Below are positions 54,086 through 64,000 of a stretch of 64,000 nucleotides of DNA, piece by piece (position 1 is the first letter of the stretch; each line of letters begins with the position of its first letter). The DNA comes from Acanthopleura granulata. Taxonomy: Eukaryota; Mollusca; Polyplacophora; Chitonida; Chitonidae. Under the pieces are notes generated by a model, which was not told the DNA's origin, made no database searches, and saw only the letters and a list, made by a program, of their open reading frames with translations. A program made the translations under genes and the position numbers. Location: assembly GCA_016165875.1 (NCBI GenBank), contig JABBOT010000001.1, forward strand, positions 12,212,540 through 12,276,539, in the 5' to 3' direction.

Positions 54086-54659
54086 AGCTAATTTCTGGAC
54101 AAAGGCTTATCTCAGCCCTAGAACCGTGTCTCGACAGAAAGACGTTCCCTAAATCAACAAAATGATGTGCATATATTCCAAAATAAGGCACATATCCTCC
54201 AAACCAGGGTATATGTCCTTCCTAGTTTTACAATGTGGCTCAATCTAGCTCAGTAGCAGCTAAAGTGTCCAGGTTCCTCATGTACATTGATGTACTGGTC
54301 TGATTTCATCAAGAATCTGCGTGGTTCCCTTCACCCATAAACTCGACTCCCTTCATCTAAGTGAAATAAAACATTTTTAATAAACACAAGTTAACTGAAC
54401 AAATTACAAGCTTAAGAAGGTAAAATGTTAAGGTCAGAAGGGCCTGTTTTCATTGTGCACTGGCCTACAAAATGCATACATATTTGTCGCAGATTTGGCA
54501 AATATGATCGAGTCTTATAAGACACTCTTCCCATTTATTACCTTTGGTCAGTAGTAAAAGTGTAGCATTTCCTCACTGCATGTGAACACTTTTAGGCAGA
54601 CACTGACACGTGAGTGCAGTTAACACATATGTGGCAGGTAAAACAAGACAACATAGTCA

Positions 54660-56915
54660 TCGTGAAAGAGAAATCAATTTATTGTAATACTTAGAGATCC
54701 ACATGGAGGACAGTAGAGTCATTTATTAAGACAAGTTCCACCTGTGACAATGCCCATGTCTTACTGCCCAGCAGAGAGGCACTAACAAAATGCAGCCACA
54801 GGTATGGGACACATCAGACAGAGGTTAGAGGAACTGTGTTAGCTCAGTTTACCACTGTAATCCTTGTATACAGTTACATTATTTGCATAAACAGTCACAG
54901 GATCTGTGAAGACATTCATGACACCATGGCCAAATGGCTAAAATCAGATTTATAGAATGCATTGAGCATGTAACACTGTATCTATTTATACATTTTTAGA
55001 ATGGATTCCACACTCATTTCACAGGTGCAGTTAATTCGTTTACATGTATCAAATTCAAGATACACTGACACCCTTAAGACAAGGGTGTACAACAGCATAA
55101 GTACGCCTTTTATGTCTGTCTATATTTGCTTTCGACATCTGGAAATTCAAAACGGTGAAATTCAATTGAAAAATTCAATTCAAAGTTCATTGAACTACAC
55201 AATTATAAGAAGAAAAATCTGTTACTTGGACTTTTTCAAATAAAAGAATTGATTTCACAGTCTATTTAAAAATCAAATGAAATTTCACAAAAAAAATACT
55301 GGTTGTACCTTCAGCCTTGATTTTTTGTTCACAGACAAAAATTCCCCCAGCTGAATAATTACTATAGAGTAAAAAGGGCTATAGGGGGAAGGACAAAGCT
55401 AGTTGTTGACATTGTATTTGGCACAATTACTTTAGCAAAACTGTTCACTATTGTGCAAGGAGGGAGCCTTGCCCGTGACATGTCCCAGGCAGTCTTTGTC
55501 AGGACAAACTTTTGTGACTTATCCTAACTCTACATCAGACTGATGAAGGACTGACTGAGAAGCCAGGAGGCTAGGTGTGTCCGTGAGAGGCAGCAGTCAA
55601 GCCATGATTAACACCCAGATACAGGTACAAATCAAAACAACAGCAGATACTCCAGGAATCAATACTTACACCATTTCAGAATAACTTGGTTCAAATGACA
55701 GAAGTCTAAGTTCCATGCAAGTAAAGCCAAAATAACATCAATCACGGAGGGTAACCTTTCAGAGTGATGTAGGTACATGAAGCCATAATTAAACCCCATA
55801 TTAAGGCAAGACTTTACACAAAAGTACGTGTCCATTTCCAGAAAAAGAGGCACCTTCCTTTCCGACCCGTTCGAGATTTTCTAAATTTGCACAACTCAAA
55901 TTTCTCTCATGCCAATAAAGAATTTCCCTTGAAGAGAGGCAATTTACTTGGGAAACATTTTGATTTTGAAGTCAGTTTTGGAGAGTTCCCATCTGATATT
56001 TCATGGCTTTAATCCAACAGCAGAATATATTGAGCTGCAATTAACACCAGTAGCATTCAAGTGCCAAATGATGTACATGCACACACATATTATATTTATA
56101 TATTTATATTCACATGCAAGTCCAGATATACAGAAAAAATTACCTACCATATAAGTAATTTATATATATATGTATGTACGTGCATATACCCAATCATGCA
56201 TATACCCAATGCATTTCAGTGCAGTGCCATTCCATCCTGTTTTGGTTCGTTCCTTTTTCATACCACATTGTGACTGAGTAATGTTTGTGACTGGAATAAT
56301 ACGGTGCATGTCTGATGGCTCTGACAACATCAGCAGATTATCTTACAAGCACAGTCCTCACAAGCTGGTGCAGGTAAGAAGGTTGCAGTTACAAACCAGT
56401 GCATCATCAGTAGAACATGGCCGTAGTATATACAATATTATACATGTCAACTCCTGCAATTTAAGCACACAACTTCACAACACTTTGCCACAGAAAGAAA
56501 ATCTAAATCAGAAGTCTATGACGACAACAACGTAAGGCAAATGAAAACACTTTTGGAGCCTGGAAGGTCATAATGCAGAAGTTGTTGCTTCTCCAGCCAG
56601 AGAATCCTGACTGCTTTGCCCTGTAGAGTAGCGCATATTCATTCCATCAACAGCTCTCTCCTCAAGTAATATAAGGCTCATAGTTTGGAGAGGGCTTTCC
56701 ATTAATTCACTCGCCTTTAAAGGAGCTAACCACTGCCTCATCCTGAAGGGAGGTAAATTCCCCTCAACAAGGTCTCCTGCCCAGTCAGTCCATGTCTGAA
56801 GGATATCCTCTGTTTATCTGGTGTAAAATCCATTCAATATTATGATGCACAGTTGTTGCCAAACACTGTGATATATTATAAGAAGAAGCCTAGATTCCAG
56901 CTGGAAGCCACCTGA
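54660..56915 (-). other. CRK: Probable CRK 3' UTR
   Basis: About 2.2 kb without a credible ORF after the TAG. A - strand AATAAA at 54683-54678 would end it. The extent is inferred. Confidence 0.5.
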
Positions 56916-59842
<2,927 letters not shown>

Positions 59843-61367
59843 CTGCAACAACAACAGACAAATCAACACTCAGTACAGTATTACGAAATCAGATAAACTA
59901 GGAGCCGAATTGGAAAAAAATTAATTATTCTCAAAACAGTTCATCACAAATAAATGAAGAAACCTTCCACAGTTATCCTCTTTAGGTGGCATTTGGAAGC
60001 CAGTGACATAACATGAAGTAGGTAGGTAATTTCCTGCCTACTGATATACTATCACCCCAAACAGCTTCATAAATACCCTCTATGGAGCCTTTTAAAACAG
60101 TGTGAGTATTAAATACAACACAGGTCTAACAAAAATGCATAAACAGTAAAATCATAAAATTCCGTTGACTTAATAGATACTTACGACATATAATTCTCAC
60201 AATACATAATTTTATTGTAAGAAACATTTTAAACCTGACTAACACATTCAGATTAAATGAAAGAAGTGGCAATATTTAGGGAAAACGTATTGACATAATC
60301 CATCATTATTAGATATCACATCAAACTTTTGCCTCATATAAGTGATACTTTTCCCCCACGCTGCCAACATCAGGTTTGGGTTCTCTTACCACAGCCTATA
60401 AAGCACAGGATAATGTACGTACAGACACGTTTTGTAAGCATCAGCCACAGAGATGAAACACATAATGACAAACATCTTATATTTTATCCATTAGGTTTAT
60501 CAGACTTCCTTCTCATGATTTTTATGCATTTTAAATTTCATTTACATCTTACATTGTATATGTACGCTTGTAATCAAAATTTCCTGAAGATGTCACCAGA
60601 TGACAGCACACTGGCTAGTTGGTAAACAGGAGAGTTGGCACATTGTAGGCCACTAGGCACACAGTAGGCCAGTAGGCAAACCAAAACACAGAAAGAAAGG
60701 CAGTTTGCACCACATATATATTCATACAGAACATAGATATGTAGAAATCAGAAGATGTTATGCAGCTAAAAAAATCTGTGACATCACTCTGCTTAAATGT
60801 GGTCAAAAAAGTCCACCATAGCACCCCAATTCTTATTTCCATTTTTATCACTGTAAAAACAAAATGCAAAAAAATAATAAAGACCATATTTGAAACCAGC
60901 ACAAATTTTCTTTCAGACCTTGCATATTTTTTCAAAATGTGATCTGGTCTTTTAATTTGCTGGCTAAACCAACAAGAGCTGGATTTGATCCTCAGCCTTG
61001 GCTGGTAAGGTGCTGCACAATGTATATGGCACATCATTTGTGTGCATGGCTTTGACCAGATATCCACATATACTGCTGGCTCTTAAAATAAAAGACAGCA
61101 CTAGACCAAATGTACATATGTATCAATAAAGAATCCTTTTCATCGTTCAAAAAACATCACTTTTTATTCTTGTGATGTATGATAACCGAGATATCGCAGT
61201 CCAAAGTAAGCAAAACGCCCACGTGGGAAAATCACAATTTTAACCAATCAAGGTCGAGATATTTCTACTCGGGAAGACATCTGTTTCCCCTGTGGCGTCA
61301 GCGGTACTTAGTTCACCATTTTGCCAAATAGAAGTAGTGTTATATCGGCTGTTTTCCTTGTGATTAC

Positions 61368-61438
61368 AAGACGGCTGTGATATACTTTACGAGACAGCTG
61401 TGATATACTTTACGAGACAGCTGTGATATACTTTAAAG
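61368..61438. repeat. 23-bp tandem repeat, 3 copies
   Basis: acgagacagctgtgatatac and ttt repeated with almost no change. Confidence 0.9.
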
Positions 61439-62577
61439 CCATTTTCAAGTGGTAGTGGAATCCATCTGAGGTTATTCCCCAATTTCACAACCAGGAGGCC
61501 ACAATGTGTGGACTTCGATTGTATTAATTAACAGGGCCGTACTTCGCTCACAAAAGAGTGTCTTGTCCCTAATACCGAAGGGCGTAGAGTACAGATAACG
61601 CGAAATCGCGTTTCTGGTTTCTCTAAAATGGTGTATCCTATGGAATCGTAAGAATTGCAGATTAAAATGTGATTTTTATACAGGTATCAAGCACCTCATA
61701 AAAAACTGACTATGCCCGTGTAGGTCTGTATGGACCCCTCTTCAGAAATAATTTTTTGGTTATATATTTTGTTACCTTTTCTTTTAAGCCCATTACTGAG
61801 CTGACCCATTTGGCTAGGTTGATGGGGAGGCACAAGGTCATGCATGGGAGTGTTAGTCAAGTACAGTTGTTTTATAACCTACATATCATAAGAGTCGAAG
61901 TCACTGTTACATATACTTGCTTAGGTTTGACAGCTGGGATGACAAGACTCCACAATTCACAAGAAGCGACAATTAACAATCAGTTTAAATATTATACTCT
62001 CTGCACACCATTAAACTCAACATCCTCATGGCTACGTGGTGGTTACAGTTCCGTAACATACACTGTACATCAATGTGTAAGGTAAAAGTCAGGTGCTCTG
62101 TCAGTCAAGGTATGATACGCAAGTTGAGAATTACAATTAGTGGTGTCATATTGAACTAGTTTATGAAAAAAATCTGTGTAAACAGCCAACTGTAAGAGGC
62201 AAGCAACTAGATATAATTGCTTTTCACAAAACCACAGACACAACAATATTTACTACTATGTATACATCGACAGGTCATGTTTCAAAATCAACCACAATTA
62301 AAATAACTGCACTGATATGCTGCATGCCTTGTATGTGAAACGCTCATTAGGGGTAATTAGAGGCAATAAGGCAATAAAAGCTCTGCACCAGCGTACTAAA
62401 CCACAGCCAAGCTTCTCGGACTGTAACACTCAGTGGGCCAAGTGCAAGACAAACCACAAGTGTATGAAGGTGAATTGCTCTAACTTTAGACTGTAGTGCA
62501 GCTGTCCACTGAACCTAAACTTCTGTCACACTAACCTAATTTCATTCAGATGCACTCACACAGACTGTCAAATTTAT

Positions 62578-62791
62578 TCTATTTATTTGATTGGTATATT
62601 ATGCCATACTCAAGAACGACGGCCAGCATTATGATGGAGGAGACCCCACAAACATCTACATGATGCTGTCAAGCGTACAAACAGACAGGAAGCCAGCCAA
62701 GGTGGACTTGAACTCAGTGAGTGCATTGGTCAAAGCCTCCTGGGTCATTGCACTTCACTAGCATGTTAAACCCCACAGCCACAAAGGCCCC
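62578..62791 (-). mobile_element. SINE copy, internally deleted
   Basis: atgccatactcaagaacgac, cagcattatgatggaggaga and head cagccacaaaggcccc are recognisable. Parts of the middle are missing. Confidence 0.82.
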
Positions 62792-64000
62792 AGGCTAAAA
62801 CAATCTGGTTTTACATATATATATGATGGCTTTATTACATCACCATTTTCAGAGTTTGTATTCACAGGTCATAACAAAACTTATCACCACAAAAGGACTG
62901 ACAGCAGTTTATTCTGTGCTGACAGCTGAGCACACTTGTTTTGGACCTAAGCCCCCTAATACAGAGATGCGTCAATCAGCAGTATTATAATATGGCCTTA
63001 CGCACCCTGCAATACTGTCAGGGGAAATATCATTTCATTGATTCTTTCATGGTATGGCTGTGTGTCGTATCACAGATGTGGTGAAAATGAAAACATAACC
63101 TACATGTGCATGTATCTGGCAAAAACCCATTTTACATATGATTAACATGTTTAATATTTTTAGGTTTCTTTCATTTTTACTGAAAATTTGTACTAGTACA
63201 AATGAACACATTACATTACATGTACCAGGTATCAATGGTCTGAATATGTGCTGTCAAAAGTACACTCACCAGGGTACACAGACATGTTTCATGATGATAC
63301 CCCAGTATACATTTAACATGACAGGAGGGCCAATTAAGAATTAAGTGGCTGACTAAAAACTGTAGATCATATTGTAGACAATCTCTTCATACTAACAATT
63401 ACCTACAACCTACTTTCTCTGGAAGTTAATTTGGAGAATGTTATGTTTTGCTTATGTATTTGTGCAGGTAGGTGTAAAGTCACTTTCAAGAGTTTAAATT
63501 CTGTTATATCACAGAAAAGTTTCAGTCTAGCAGGCTGGTCAAAAGTCAAAAATATATCTGATGCTGCCCCACTGGAAAACCATGCTGACGACAACAGTGA
63601 TGGCTCCTTGTTCAGTCTCACCATGTTGACACTATGCTATGGTACAAGGCACAGCAACCCATTCAGGCACACTGATCTGACATTCTGCTATTGTACCAAG
63701 CCATGGAAATGCTACCTATATGTTAGGATTGCTGTTAAGATTGACTATGGTTTTGGCTAAGACAATTAACATGCTTCCTTGTTGGTCCCTGATATACATT
63801 CAGCCACTATTTTAACTTTTGATCGTCACAGTGCAGCAAAACTGAATGATGTCAAAACTTAATCATACATTAGTTGAATAAAAGGCCACCTAAAACAATA
63901 AATGGAAGTATTGTGCATAGAACTGTTGTCCTCAGCACAGAATTGAAACTGAATGTTGGGCCAGGAAATGTATAAATCAGTTGTAACTGCATTACAGTGT

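Larger units (their letters stand above)
59843..64000. other. Upstream of CRK exon 2, probably intron 1
   Basis: No SH2 first exon (FLVRDS-type) found on the - strand. Contents: a 23-bp triple repeat at 61368-61438, one SINE, and otherwise AT-rich sequence. Confidence 0.5.

Overview
The window looks like nuclear DNA of a marine lophotrochozoan animal, most likely a mollusc or brachiopod. The grounds are small exons with GT-AG introns, an invertebrate-type troponin I, a tRNA-headed SINE with a (AATA)n tail present in about 14 copies, AT-rich introns, and many private minisatellites. I cannot name the species.

Four protein-coding genes are supported. (1) The 3' half of troponin I on the + strand: five exons at 583-4172, with the 5' end before the window. 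(2) A small two-exon gene of unknown function on the - strand, 9121 to 8488, convergent with troponin I. (3) A complete-looking 1-aminocyclopropane-1-carboxylate synthase-like (ACCS-like) PLP enzyme on the - strand: 15 exons from 47240 down to 17009, about 625 codons, with the PLP-lysine codon at an exon edge and an unusual C-terminal extension of about 173 residues. (4) The adaptor CRK on the - strand: six exons from 59842 down to 56916, with the first SH2 exon beyond the right edge.

Layout: 1-5.6 kb troponin I; 5.7-6.9 kb a 42-bp satellite; 7.3-9.2 kb the small gene; 9.5-17 kb intergenic with fold-back elements, SINE copies and a reverse-transcriptase fossil; 17-47.2 kb ACCS-like, with large introns that mostly carry their own minisatellite; 47.3-54.6 kb intergenic with four tandem arrays and SINEs; 54.7-59.9 kb CRK with a long 3' UTR; 60-64 kb probably CRK intron 1.

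The most unusual signal is a set of minisatellites whose repeat unit contains a functional 5' splice site. In ACCS-like exon 3 a 42-bp unit holding the exon end plus CAG|GTGAGTG is present seven times. At the CRK N-SH3 exon an 80-bp unit made of two 40-mers repeats the G|GTATGT donor about eight times, next to a perfect in-frame 102-bp duplication of the SH3 coding sequence. In the small gene a 102-bp coding-like unit carries a donor in each copy. A second unusual signal is a SINE plus 160-bp unit present twice in inverted orientation 18 kb apart, sharing the same SINE insertion junction.
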